Below, piece after piece: positions 15,061 to 22,027 of a stretch of DNA of 22,512 nt. The notes under the pieces are model-generated. The model made no database searches, had not been told where the DNA came from, and worked only from the letters and a program-made list of their open reading frames with translations. Each line of letters opens with the position of its first letter. Within the stretch, counting starts at the first letter, position 1. Source of the DNA: a virus; IMG/VR virus record IMGVR_UViG_3300035162_000578, positions 1 through 22,512 of that record; one strand, written 5' to 3'. The position numbers were made by a program, and so were the translations under genes.

Positions 15061-15420
15061 TTAGTACTTCCAAGCTACTGGGGTAGTCTCTCGCGTGTCA
15101 ACATGTACAAAACCTTTAGCAACCCCAATACCATTGAAGCCCATAATAGAAGCGTTACGTATAATAGACATACGCTGTGCACCACCCGTTACTTTAATGT
15201 CAACAGCAATACCTTGTGCATGTGTTCCTGCAGGTTTGCCACTAAAGATTTTTGCCGCTTCTATGCTATGTTTAGGCGATCTGTACCCACTAGTTACAAT
15301 AAATGGAAACCCACACACCTCACGCAGTGCATCAAGTTTCTGTAAGAAGTCAGGACACATCTCATTTTCACCAGTTTCCTGACAGTTAAAATCTTCTACT
15401 TTAAAATACTTTAAACTCAT
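15061..15420 (-). CDS. Endolysin, M15-family peptidase
   Basis: A 119-residue single-domain peptidase of the M15A / VanY-like family, which cuts peptide cross-links of peptidoglycan at lysis. SGYRSPKHS occupies residues 44-52, and the zinc ligands expected for the family are visible as H67 (GTH), D74 (AVDI) and H106 (FVHVD). All catalytic landmarks are intact and the length is typical of small phage endolysins. There is no signal peptide, so it would need the holin encoded just upstream to cross the inner membrane. Its ATG overlaps the holin stop (ATGA), indicating coupled translation. The family is confident; the exact bond cut is not shown by sequence. Confidence 0.92.
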   Translation of the reverse strand: MSLKYFKVEDFNCQETGENEMCPDFLQKLDALREVCGFPFIVTSGYRSPKHSIEAAKIFSGKPAGTHAQGIAVDIKVTGGAQRMSIIRNASIMGFNGIGVAKGFVHVDTRETTPVAWKY

Positions 15421-15788
15421 TTTCTTAGACTCATTAGTTTAGAAACACCTTTAACACCAAAGCTACTTGATATGGCTATAAACAGCAAGTATTGGTACCA
15501 CTCAGGCAATCCAGCTAGCGCCACAAAACCCTGCTGTACTCTATCTATAACTGTTGTATCGTTAGCCACAATAGCATACCCAATCATAAAGATGGGCACT
15601 GAAAGTACAATAGTCCAAAATTCGTCTTTCCAGCTATGTGCAGAAGCATCAGCCATTTTAGCTTCCCAGTCACCATCGTTCTCAATGACCTTCATTTTGG
15701 CTTGATGTTTAGCTTGTTTCTCTTCCGCTTTGTTTTTTAGGTAGCCCCCAGCTATATTAGCTATAGGGCCTATAAGATGTTGTAACAT
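15417..15788 (-). CDS. Holin of the gene-transfer-agent 3TM type
   Basis: A 123-residue membrane protein. An amphipathic or weakly hydrophobic N-terminus (1-15) is followed by a charged helix (18-45). Then comes the SWKDEFWTIVLSVP segment entering a first strong membrane span (57-76), and LPEWYQY leading into a second (97-113). The SWKDE(F/W)WT...LPEWY...FG order matches what I know of the GTA holin 3TM family (PF11351). It would make inner-membrane holes for the adjacent M15 endolysin. A GAGG ribosome site lies five bases before the ATG, inside the end of the preceding gene. The last bases overlap the endolysin start. Confidence 0.88.
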   Translation of the reverse strand: MLQHLIGPIANIAGGYLKNKAEEKQAKHQAKMKVIENDGDWEAKMADASAHSWKDEFWTIVLSVPIFMIGYAIVANDTTVIDRVQQGFVALAGLPEWYQYLLFIAISSSFGVKGVSKLMSLRK

Positions 15789-15795
15789 ATATACC

Positions 15796-16272
15796 TCACT
15801 TTAGGGGGTTGTATAACTCGTCCATACCGTCCCACAAATCTTGTATTTCACGCTTTAAAGCCTTTATATCACCTTCAAAGTTCTCTACCGCCTTAACAAC
15901 AATCTCTGCTTTCTGGACAACAGTTTGCATCTCTGTTACTGACTTCTCTACATCAGTAACTTGTTGTTTTATAAGTAGTAAACCGGATTGTTGGTCTTTA
16001 ATAACTATTAAATTAGTGCCTAATTCTGCTAGTTTGCCCTGCAGCTTAGATACATCATTAGCTTCTAATTCTTGCTTTATCAGCAATACTTCTTCTTCTA
16101 AAGGCACTATATTCGGTATTTGTACGGCTTCTACAGCCTCTAGTCTAGAGTACAAACTACTTGCAGTCCATACCCCACCACCAATAGTAGAGCCAATAGC
16201 TAATACTACAGCAATCCAAGCCCCTTTAAACGTCTGACCACCAATCGTCAGTTCGCTAGACTCAAGGCTCAT
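15796..16272 (-). CDS. Membrane-anchored coiled-coil protein, possible inner-membrane spanin
   Basis: A 158-residue protein. A short polar N-terminus is followed by one membrane span (about residues 18-37, with a GSTIGGG core), then about 110 residues of heptad-like helix (LLIKQELEANDV..., VVQKAEIVVKAVENFEGDIKAL). It ends in WDGMDELYNPLK. Topology (N-in, long periplasmic coiled coil) and the place just before holin and endolysin fit an Rz-like i-spanin. No lipobox-bearing o-spanin is seen nested or next to it, so this remains inference; a structural membrane protein is possible. The ATG has GGAG nine bases upstream and overlaps the previous gene by 11 bases. Confidence 0.8.
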   Translation of the reverse strand: MSLESSELTIGGQTFKGAWIAVVLAIGSTIGGGVWTASSLYSRLEAVEAVQIPNIVPLEEEVLLIKQELEANDVSKLQGKLAELGTNLIVIKDQQSGLLLIKQQVTDVEKSVTEMQTVVQKAEIVVKAVENFEGDIKALKREIQDLWDGMDELYNPLK

Positions 16273-17110
16273 AATTACAATCTCCGTACATAAAGCAGTT
16301 ATATCCTTGTGCAGTAGGGCCAGTTAAGTAAAACTCAGACTCTTGACCTGCAACTAATATTTCCGCTTGTGTAGCGTATACATCTAGACCAAAGTTATCA
16401 TTACCATTTAAGAATACCGCTGTAGCGTTGTTAGTACCCGACCACTGCACGCTTACCCATTGGTTGTTAGCTGAATACGTAACTGTAGCTTGCTCCGCAG
16501 TAGAATTGTTATTCTCGGCACCCTGCTGTAGGAAATCTACTGCCGCAGTGTTTTCGGCAACCGCAATAAATGCCGTAGCGTTGTTAGCATGGGTCTCAAT
16601 GTCATCTATAGACTGGTTATACTCAGTGACTTCTTCTTGACTAATAGTTAGCACTTCTTGGTTGTTAGACACAAATTCTTGTACGGCAGCTTCTTCATCT
16701 GGGGTAGCCGCTGTCTCTGCCAGCTCAGCTACTTCTACAACCTGCACCATCTCCACAACTGCTTCAGTAAACGTGTTAATAGCCGTATCCATAAGCTCTA
16801 GCTCATTCATAGCACGTTCGTTTAGGACAGCGCGGACATCGCCATAAGGCATGTAACTAGCCATATTAGAAAGAGCATCATTGTATGCTTGAATCTGTTG
16901 TGAGGTAATATGCGCGGACTCTGAAACACTGCCGTCAGACATAGAAGTACCAAGATGAGAATACTCAGTGGCAGCACCAACATACGCAATACCTCTATCA
17001 ATTTGGTCTACAAGAGCAGACGACGTGTTAACTAAGTTATCTAACTCACTGGAGTGAGCTGCGGTACTTAGCGCTAATAGAGGTAAAATCATCATCTTCT
17101 TCTTCAACAT
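16262..17110 (-). CDS. Secreted protein of unknown function (282 aa)
   Basis: The N-terminus MLKKKMMILPLLALSTAAHS is a textbook Sec signal peptide: Lys-rich start, hydrophobic core, small residues before cleavage near residue 19. The mature part is acidic. It is helical to about residue 195, with repeated VVEMVQVVEVAELAETAAT-like text and Asn-rich stretches. It ends in a beta-rich domain (WVSVQWSGTNNATAVFLNG) with two cysteines close to the C-terminus (CFMYGDC), which could form a disulphide in the periplasm. AGGAG six bases before the ATG strongly supports this start. The first 65 bases therefore overlap the preceding secreted gene in another frame. I do not recognise a named family. Confidence 0.88.
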   Translation of the reverse strand: MLKKKMMILPLLALSTAAHSSELDNLVNTSSALVDQIDRGIAYVGAATEYSHLGTSMSDGSVSESAHITSQQIQAYNDALSNMASYMPYGDVRAVLNERAMNELELMDTAINTFTEAVVEMVQVVEVAELAETAATPDEEAAVQEFVSNNQEVLTISQEEVTEYNQSIDDIETHANNATAFIAVAENTAAVDFLQQGAENNNSTAEQATVTYSANNQWVSVQWSGTNNATAVFLNGNDNFGLDVYATQAEILVAGQESEFYLTGPTAQGYNCFMYGDCNYEP

Positions 17111-17687
17111 CGCTCTCTCCTATTTTGAGTATTGTATTATACCACTCTTTAGTTTTTTTGCCGTAATCTGGTATGTAAGTTTTGGGGTCTTGTTTCATCA
17201 TAAGAAACGCCCGCTTACCAACTATAAGTTTACCATTAGATAGTATAGGACATGGCGTACCAGAAATGAACATTGATTTCCACACATCTACTGACTGACA
17301 CATCCTAGCTACAGCAGCTACTTTCATGTTTAAATCAGATAGTACTTTTGCATCTCTACGCCTGTTACACTCTGGGTCAACGTTATACCCACCACTACTA
17401 AAACCTACACCTACAGTCTGCAGTGACCCGCCCGTACCCTTTAAACAAGTATCCATGCCATTAGACATGTAACTAGGACTTATGGCGCTGCCTACAGGTA
17501 TTTCCGAAGAAGACCCCGCACCATTGTAAGTGTTAGACACGGATTCATCTTTAGTACTGTTATTACTATTAGCTACACTATTCTCGCCGTGGTAGGTGTT
17601 AAGGCTACCTTCTTGGTTGTTAGCATATACACTTACAGCAACTAGCCATAACAGTAATACCTTAGAGTATGTTCTGAGCAATTGCAT
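17046..17687 (-). CDS. Secreted protein of unknown function (213 aa)
   Basis: Residues 1-22 form a signal peptide (KVLLLWLVAVSVYA, cleavage likely before NNQ). The mature N-terminal 60 residues are Asn/Ser-rich and disordered. A compact part then carries four cysteines (CLKGTGGSLQTVGVGFSSGG, DPECNRRRDAK, RMCQS, TPCPILSNGK) that may form disulphides outside the cytoplasm. The C-terminal tail is strongly acidic (EEEDDDF). It overlaps the small tail-anchored gene by 26 bases at its start and the next secreted gene by 65 bases at its end. Being exported and beside the lysis genes, it may act on the envelope or on superinfecting phage. No function can be assigned from sequence. Confidence 0.85.
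   Translation of the reverse strand: MQLLRTYSKVLLLWLVAVSVYANNQEGSLNTYHGENSVANSNNSTKDESVSNTYNGAGSSSEIPVGSAISPSYMSNGMDTCLKGTGGSLQTVGVGFSSGGYNVDPECNRRRDAKVLSDLNMKVAAVARMCQSVDVWKSMFISGTPCPILSNGKLIVGKRAFLMMKQDPKTYIPDYGKKTKEWYNTILKIGESDVEEEDDDFTSISAKYRSSLQ
17115..17121 (-). promoter_or_regulatory. Strong ribosome binding site inside the upstream gene
   Basis: AGGAGAG on the minus strand sits just before the ATG at 17110 and inside the 213-residue gene. It decides the start of the 282-residue secreted protein and shows that the 65-base gene overlap is used. Confidence 0.8.
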
Positions 17688-17871
17688 CTGCCCCTAGAAT
17701 CACCGGAAAAAGAAGCCATAATAACCGTTCAATATTCCTAAACTTATGCATACCCTGATCTAAACGCTTGTCCACCGTATCTAGTTGGAACTGTATGTTT
17801 TTCATACGCTGAGCACATTCGCGCTCATGGGCTTCTAGTTTAAGCATGGCTACACTATGATTATCATCCAT
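17662..17871 (-). CDS. Small C-tail-anchored coiled-coil membrane protein
   Basis: A 69-residue protein. The N-terminal 45 residues are charged and helical (LKLEAHERECAQRMKNIQFQ, then VDKRLDQGM). A single membrane span follows (LLWLLFPVILGADAIA) at the C-terminus. Similar little proteins occur beside lysis genes of marine phages in my recollection, without an assigned role. It could be an antiholin, a pinholin-like protein or a scaffold for envelope proteins. AGGAGAGG lies six bases before the ATG, inside the end of the fibre-like gene. Its last 26 bases overlap the next gene. Confidence 0.85.
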   Translation of the reverse strand: MDDNHSVAMLKLEAHERECAQRMKNIQFQLDTVDKRLDQGMHKFRNIERLLWLLFPVILGADAIAQNIL

Positions 17872-17873
17872 GA

Positions 17874-19235
17874 TTAGCCTCTCCTAATGTTTTGCGCGGT
17901 TACGTAGGTTTTATAGTACCGAACTTGGGGGGTATCATTCCCTGCAAGTTGTCGCGGCTTACCTTGCAACCTAAATTCTGTGGCGTTATTATCGCTGTTT
18001 TTTACAATAACTTTAGGGAAGGAAACCGTATTGTTAGTAATGGGGACGGGGGAAGCCTCCGCGCCGCCCAAAGCAGTCTGGTCTATCATTACATTAGCTT
18101 GTATTTGTAAATAACTACCAACCGACTGCCAACCATCTGTAGCAATATATGCGGTATTGCCAATATTGAAGGTACCCCCGGCAAGGAATCTGGAACCGTT
18201 ATTAAATACAATTTCTGTACGGTTATTAGCAGCATCGTAGGCAAAACTTTCTATTTCGTATTTACCAGTGTCAGAGCCGGCTGTGTTGTTAAGACCAACT
18301 TTGGTGGCCTGCCCTAAATCCTGACGTTTGTCTCCAGCAACAGTAAAAGACCAAAAGTAGCTATCCGTCCCACCTTTTTGCCCTCTAGTAACTACTGTAC
18401 CGAGAGTAGTTCCTGTATTCACTTTAACTTTTTTAGTTAGCTCGAAGTTCATACCTATCGTATCACTGGCTGTACCTATTTTTCTCAGGTCATATTGCGC
18501 GGATAGGTCTATTACATGGAAGTTTGTATCGCTATTTGCTGGTACAGTAAACTCGGCCAATGTCACAAAAGTGTTTGTATCGTCTAAAACTACACTTGGA
18601 GAGCTTGTCATAGTAGTGCTAGCGGCCCAAGGAACTATCTCTTCAGGGTAGTTAAACGAACCATTATTGTCTACATACGCCTTGATTGATTGTTGTGAGG
18701 CTATTGCCGTTGCAGAATTAGAAGCCATGTTATCTTCATCAACAAACGCTGTTATCCCCGTACCGCCCGCAGTTATCTTTAGCGTATCTGCAGTAGCCGT
18801 TGCGGCAACCAAGGCCGAATTGTAGTTAGTCTGCTCAACAACATTAGTACCGTTACAAACAACATTAGCCTGCACAGCTGTAGGTATAGAAATGCCCGTA
18901 CCACTAGCAGTTTTTACAGTTACTGTATGTCCTGTCTCATTAATAACACAGTACAGTTTAGTGTTGTCAGGGACTATGAGGTTAGCTACAGATGCTATGT
19001 CGCCCGTAGTATCAGTTAACCTGAGTATTGCAGCCCTAGATTCGGAAGTAGACCCATTTGCCTCTGTAAGCGTATGAACCGCCGGAGTAGCTGCACTCCA
19101 AGTATTAATAGTAGACATGCCTGAAATAGCTTCTTCTACCATATCAGTAACTTCGCCGTTTAACGTGTTACCCCAACCTGTATCACCTGCAGCAGGTTTA
19201 CCTAATTTAAGTGTGCCTGTATATGATGTGCTCAT
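17874..19235 (-). CDS. Fibre-like virion protein
   Basis: A 453-residue protein. The N-terminus (YTGTLKLGKPAAGDTGWGN, then LNGEVTDMVEEAISG) is a form I associate with virion-attachment domains of fibre proteins in marine podoviruses. Residues 40-145 form a beta-rich domain containing a GHTVTVKTASGTGI strand pair. SNSATAIASQQSIKAYVDNN (about residues 178-197) is a common junction before fibre tip domains. The C-terminal 240 residues form a beta-rich tip whose order of short motifs parallels that of the second fibre at 10966-12489. Its start overlaps the previous stop (TAATG). It is probably a receptor-facing fibre or tail appendage. The structural role is good, the position in the virion inferred. 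Confidence 0.82.
   Translation of the reverse strand: MSTSYTGTLKLGKPAAGDTGWGNTLNGEVTDMVEEAISGMSTINTWSAATPAVHTLTEANGSTSESRAAILRLTDTTGDIASVANLIVPDNTKLYCVINETGHTVTVKTASGTGISIPTAVQANVVCNGTNVVEQTNYNSALVAATATADTLKITAGGTGITAFVDEDNMASNSATAIASQQSIKAYVDNNGSFNYPEEIVPWAASTTMTSSPSVVLDDTNTFVTLAEFTVPANSDTNFHVIDLSAQYDLRKIGTASDTIGMNFELTKKVKVNTGTTLGTVVTRGQKGGTDSYFWSFTVAGDKRQDLGQATKVGLNNTAGSDTGKYEIESFAYDAANNRTEIVFNNGSRFLAGGTFNIGNTAYIATDGWQSVGSYLQIQANVMIDQTALGGAEASPVPITNNTVSFPKVIVKNSDNNATEFRLQGKPRQLAGNDTPQVRYYKTYVTAQNIRRG
17878..17885 (-). promoter_or_regulatory. Strong ribosome binding site for the small membrane protein
   Basis: AGGAGAGG on the minus strand overlaps the last codons of the fibre-like gene at 17874-19235. 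It is six bases from the ATG at 17871 and supports that start. Confidence 0.75.
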
Positions 19236-19657
19236 TATGTAATCCTTATTAACGCTGTAGACGCTGTACTAGCGGGCATAGCCACCGTAAACGTGCTGTT
19301 GTTACTTGTTTTATTAGCCCCAAAATCTAAGACCATTACAGCCTTATCACCTTGCGTATCGTTATAAATCAATGCCCCACGAGCAGTGAAACTACTACTT
19401 GCCCACGTAGCATTAGAAAAAGTTACAAACCCTACACCATCCCCACTAGACGGGGTTACTGTTGTTAAAAGTACCCCGGGAGCTGTATAACCATTGCCAT
19501 CAGCAACTTGATTATCGGTAGTATATACCGTTGTGTCCGCGTTCAAATTAGCTGTATCAGTATACAAAGCTATCTTAAACTCATGAGTACCAAAGATATG
19601 TACGCCCTCTAGTAGCTCTTTCTTAAACGATGTACATACTGTTTGTGTTATCGCCAT
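19235..19657 (-). CDS. Small beta-rich phage structural protein
   Basis: A 140-residue protein with a pattern I recognise from many marine phage late regions: MAITQxVCxSFKxELL at the start, FKIALYTDTANL, GYTAPG, TFSNATWASSSFTARGALIY and AVMVLDFGANK in the middle, ending with a strand that carries ALIRIT. It is rich in Thr, Ser, Ala and Val, with short beta strands, no signal peptide and no membrane segment. It sits between the SU10-like adaptor (three-base gap) and the fibre-like gene (one-base overlap). A role as head decoration, head-tail completion or fibre-base protein is plausible. AGGAGT six bases before the ATG supports the start. Confidence 0.85.
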   Translation of the reverse strand: MAITQTVCTSFKKELLEGVHIFGTHEFKIALYTDTANLNADTTVYTTDNQVADGNGYTAPGVLLTTVTPSSGDGVGFVTFSNATWASSSFTARGALIYNDTQGDKAVMVLDFGANKTSNNSTFTVAMPASTASTALIRIT

Positions 19658-19660
19658 TGG

Positions 19661-20383
19661 TTACTCCTGTCTTTGTGGTGGTTGTGTAGGAATAGGGATT
19701 GGCTTGGGTGGCTGCCCTTTAGGCCTAAATGAGTCAGACTTTAGGCGTATATCCACCGTATTTTGCATTTGTTGTAAGGCCAATACAAACTGTTGTTCAT
19801 ACATCTGCACCATATCTGGTTCCGCTTTCATAAATTTAGCGGCCTCTACCAATACACCATTTAGCAAGGCGGTGTCGTAATTAGTGCCTAACCAAGGCTG
19901 TTCTTCATCACCATCAGTATCTACTATAGACCGTGGGTGGTATTGATACTCCACATCTAAAGTAACACTTGCGTCCCACTTGGGGGCAAGTATGAGAGTC
20001 ATACGGCTAGCTTCTTGGTTTGCTGTAGCATCAGAGTCTAACGCGTAATATTTTATTTCTACGTTGCCATCAACCACCGTTTCAGAAGTAAGTGGGTATG
20101 CTTCAAACAAAAAATCACGGGCTTTCTGCATTATGGCTTTGCGGTTAGTGTTGGTGTGTTGCACTACACTATGTACATATAAACAGTCTGCAGGCAATAC
20201 GTATTCAGCCGTAGCGCTAACCGATTGTCCCGCCAAAGTCTTTCTTAGTATAGGCAAATCTTTGATAATGCCATATACACGCTGCTCAACCTGCTTTGTA
20301 AACATAGATAGCTGTGCATCAGTAAAAGACATCTCAGTAATGTCTTGCACGTTAGTCTTTAATTCTGTGTATGTCATAGCCAT
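19661..20383 (-). CDS. SU10-like head-to-tail adaptor
   Basis: A 240-residue protein with the order typical of phiSU10-type adaptors: MTYTELKTNVQDIT, then FTDAQLSMFTKQVEQRVYGI (helix facing the portal), DLPILRKTLAG, YVLPADCLYVHSV, EIKYYALD, LDVEYQYHPRSIV, WLGTNYDTALLNGVLVEAAK, and a closing helix around MVQMYEQQFV. The tail (about 220-240) is Pro-rich and probably flexible. Adaptors form a ring below the portal and connect it to the tail nozzle, here probably the gp10-like protein. It follows the zinc-type protein with a single spacer base and precedes the small structural protein by three. Length is normal for the family. Confidence 0.85.
   Translation of the reverse strand: MAMTYTELKTNVQDITEMSFTDAQLSMFTKQVEQRVYGIIKDLPILRKTLAGQSVSATAEYVLPADCLYVHSVVQHTNTNRKAIMQKARDFLFEAYPLTSETVVDGNVEIKYYALDSDATANQEASRMTLILAPKWDASVTLDVEYQYHPRSIVDTDGDEEQPWLGTNYDTALLNGVLVEAAKFMKAEPDMVQMYEQQFVLALQQMQNTVDIRLKSDSFRPKGQPPKPIPIPTQPPQRQE
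19663..19668 (-). promoter_or_regulatory. Ribosome binding site for the 140-residue structural protein
   Basis: AGGAGT on the minus strand overlaps the last codons of the adaptor gene and is well spaced from the ATG at 19657. Confidence 0.7.
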
Positions 20384-20384
20384 A

Positions 20385-20726
20385 TTATTCTACCGTCACC
20401 GTAACTGTTCCTATTTTAACTTCCATAGCCATATTAGGCCCTGAACCTACTGGACTCCAACCCCAGTCTACCGCTCGACTACTGGTATCAGATGAATCAG
20501 CACTTAAACTCTGGTCTGGGCGCGGGTTGCGTAATGCTTGTGGATCGTTTACTGGGTACTCACCCTGCATATTCTGTGGGTGGTCTGGATCCCAACATGA
20601 GTTACAAGCCAATAAACTAGTACCCTGTCGCTTGACTATTACTTCCTTCATATCTCGTAACTTAGTACGAAATCCACATATATCACAGAAGCCAAACGCT
20701 TTTTTACCAGTAGCAAACTTCTTCAT
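20385..20726 (-). CDS. Putative zinc-binding phage structural protein
   Basis: A 113-residue protein. Two CxxC pairs (C14/C17 in FCDICGF and C41/C44 in ACNSCWD) with 23 residues between them form a probable single zinc ribbon. This is followed by DPDHPQ and a Pro/Asn-rich linker, then a disordered Ser/Asp stretch and a short hydrophobic C-terminus (AMEVKIGTVTVTVE). I know similar small proteins between the two adaptor-like genes of marine podoviruses, where some members lack the cysteines. It probably helps head-tail joining; a DNA-binding role is an alternative. The ATG overlaps the upstream stop as TAATG. Confidence 0.85.
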   Translation of the reverse strand: MKKFATGKKAFGFCDICGFRTKLRDMKEVIVKRQGTSLLACNSCWDPDHPQNMQGEYPVNDPQALRNPRPDQSLSADSSDTSSRAVDWGWSPVGSGPNMAMEVKIGTVTVTVE

Positions 20727-21418
20727 TAGGGGTATCCAATACGCGGTACAAACCTAGCTGAAGTCTTATCTCTATCTTCCGAAGCAGCTAACTGAAACTG
20801 CTCGTCATAAATGTTTTTTAACATCATAACCCTGTCAGACAATTCGGGAGTCTTCATAGCTATGTAATATGCTAAACCCGCTACTAAACAAGGTAAAAAT
20901 CTAAAGGGCATATCAGCGTCATACGCGCCTTCACCTGCATCGTCTATACGCTTTAGGTAGTAATACTTTAAGGTATACGTATTATCTTTATCTGGCACAG
21001 GCCACACATTAACTACCGGTGCACCTATGCCTCTATCAATCCAAACTTGTGTAGGTCTACCTTGTGTTAACTTGTTAGGGATACCGCTGTAGGTACTCAC
21101 ACTGACACGTGTTAGGGGGAGATCATTTTGTGTGGCTTGCACCCCGTCGTTAGTCCGTATGTTTTGTTCTATAACATCTATCACATCACTAGCTAACGTA
21201 TATTGAGTTGTACCTTTAGTTAGTGCTACTGACGTTGCTTCTTTGATAGTCCACAAGTTAATACCACGATTTGCCCACTCCATAGTAAGCAAGTTCATAG
21301 ATCGTCTAGCTGTTCTTAGGTCATACCCAGAACGCATCTCACGTCCGGCACGCTCCCATGCTTCCTCAGCAATCTCTGGGAAGTCCATGTTAAATGATGT
21401 AGTACCTGATGTAGCCAT
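20726..21418 (-). CDS. Adaptor-like / tail accessory structural protein
   Basis: A 230-residue protein. The N-terminal part (FNMDFPEIAEEAWERAG, MRSGYDLRTARRSMNLL, EWANRGINLWT) is a pattern I associate with head-tail connector proteins of marine podoviruses, comparable in position to P22 gp4 or T7 gp11. A beta-rich core follows (TKGTTQYTLASDVIDVIEQN, QVWIDRGIGAPVVNVWPVP, YTLKYYYLKRID). A helical C-terminus (FRFLPCLVAGLAYYIAMK, RVMMLKNIYDEQF) ends it. It is the first of the head-tail genes after the small basic proteins and overlaps its neighbours by one base on both sides. Family membership is likely, the exact position in the tail inferred. Confidence 0.82.
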   Translation of the reverse strand: MATSGTTSFNMDFPEIAEEAWERAGREMRSGYDLRTARRSMNLLTMEWANRGINLWTIKEATSVALTKGTTQYTLASDVIDVIEQNIRTNDGVQATQNDLPLTRVSVSTYSGIPNKLTQGRPTQVWIDRGIGAPVVNVWPVPDKDNTYTLKYYYLKRIDDAGEGAYDADMPFRFLPCLVAGLAYYIAMKTPELSDRVMMLKNIYDEQFQLAASEDRDKTSARFVPRIGYP

Positions 21419-21588
21419 TACTTACCTACCTTCTTCATAGCTGTTTTATGCGATTCGCTAAAACTAGCGCCTTTCTTCATGTCTTTCTTCATTTCATCCG
21501 TGTGCTTTTTGCTATGGTGCACAGAATGCTTTTTCAAAGTAGTCTTTTGTCGTTTAGTTAATCCGCCTTTCTTAAAGTATCTACGCAT
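21418..21588 (-). CDS. Small basic protein, MRRYFKKGG type
   Basis: A 56-residue protein, about one third Lys or Arg with several His. It starts MRRYFKKGGLTKRQKTTLKK and ends with HSVHHSKKHTDEMKKDMKKG followed by FSESHKTAMKKVGK. The overlapping junctions on both sides (TGATG before it, TAATG after it) and the start shared with the next two upstream genes show it is real despite its length. It has no membrane segment or signal peptide. High positive charge suggests binding to DNA, RNA or an acidic capsid surface. I recognise no named family. Confidence 0.82.
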   Translation of the reverse strand: MRRYFKKGGLTKRQKTTLKKHSVHHSKKHTDEMKKDMKKGASFSESHKTAMKKVGK

Positions 21589-21890
21589 CACTTGCCTCTA
21601 CGTTTTAGCGACTTTACTCTGCGTGGAGCACCTGCAGGTTGCCCTAAACTTTTCTTTTCTCTTACCTTCTTACTCTTCTCAGAACCAGACATCTCGCCTG
21701 ACGTTTTAGGAGTCTTAGAAGATACACGTTTACTAGGGCGACAGTATGGCGTACCACGACCATCACCTTTCTTTCTACCACAAGCCTTACCGGTACTAAC
21801 GTCTTTCCAATCTTCCTTGAACCAACGCTTTAACGCAGCACCCTTCGCTGTTTTGCGAATCTTACCACCAGACTTATAGTACCTACGCAT
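21588..21890 (-). CDS. DUF5872-like basic protein
   Basis: A 100-residue, strongly basic protein. It starts MRRYYKSGGKIRKT and then has RWFKEDWKDVSTGKACGRK with DGRGTPYCRPSKRVS (about residues 22-56). This Trp/Cys/Gly pattern resembles the DUF5872 family found in phages and some large viruses, as I recall it. Two cysteines about 12 residues apart are conserved in that pattern. The rest is Lys/Ser-rich and disordered, ending in SLKRRGK. Function is unknown; basic charge and late position suggest a packaged or assembly-associated protein. It overlaps both neighbours by one base. Confidence 0.85.
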   Translation of the reverse strand: MRRYYKSGGKIRKTAKGAALKRWFKEDWKDVSTGKACGRKKGDGRGTPYCRPSKRVSSKTPKTSGEMSGSEKSKKVREKKSLGQPAGAPRRVKSLKRRGK

Positions 21891-22027
21891 TACTTACCAG
21901 CCTTTTTCTTCCGGCATTTAGCGATAGCCCCAGATGCATATGCAGAAGGGAAGACCTTGTAGCTGGCCTTCACCTTCTTGTAGCATGAGTCCTTTACGGT
22001 ACCACCTTTTTTGTAGTACCTACGCAT
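21890..22027 (-). CDS. Small basic protein with SCYKKVK...YASGAIAKCRK pattern
   Basis: A 45-residue protein starting MRRYYKKGGTVKDSCYKKVK and ending ASGAIAKCRKKKAGK, with a central YKVFPSAYASG. Two cysteines bracket the core. I recall similar short cores in marine phages and large viruses, often near DUF5872 proteins, but cannot name a family. One-base overlaps (TAATG) on both sides confirm that the gene belongs to the chain. It has no membrane segment and probably works with its two sister proteins that share the N-terminal motif. Confidence 0.82.
   Translation of the reverse strand: MRRYYKKGGTVKDSCYKKVKASYKVFPSAYASGAIAKCRKKKAGK

Noticed and set aside
13873-15382. Plus-strand frames opposite the gp10-like and endolysin genes
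   Set aside because: They lie antisense to conserved coding sequence and resemble no known protein.
15796-16272. Nested outer-membrane spanin gene
   Set aside because: I looked for an overlapping lipoprotein frame with a lipobox and found none that I could support.
17145-17165. T-run resembling a terminator
   Set aside because: It lies inside a secreted-protein gene and I see no stable stem beside it; the surrounding genes overlap, so termination there is unlikely.
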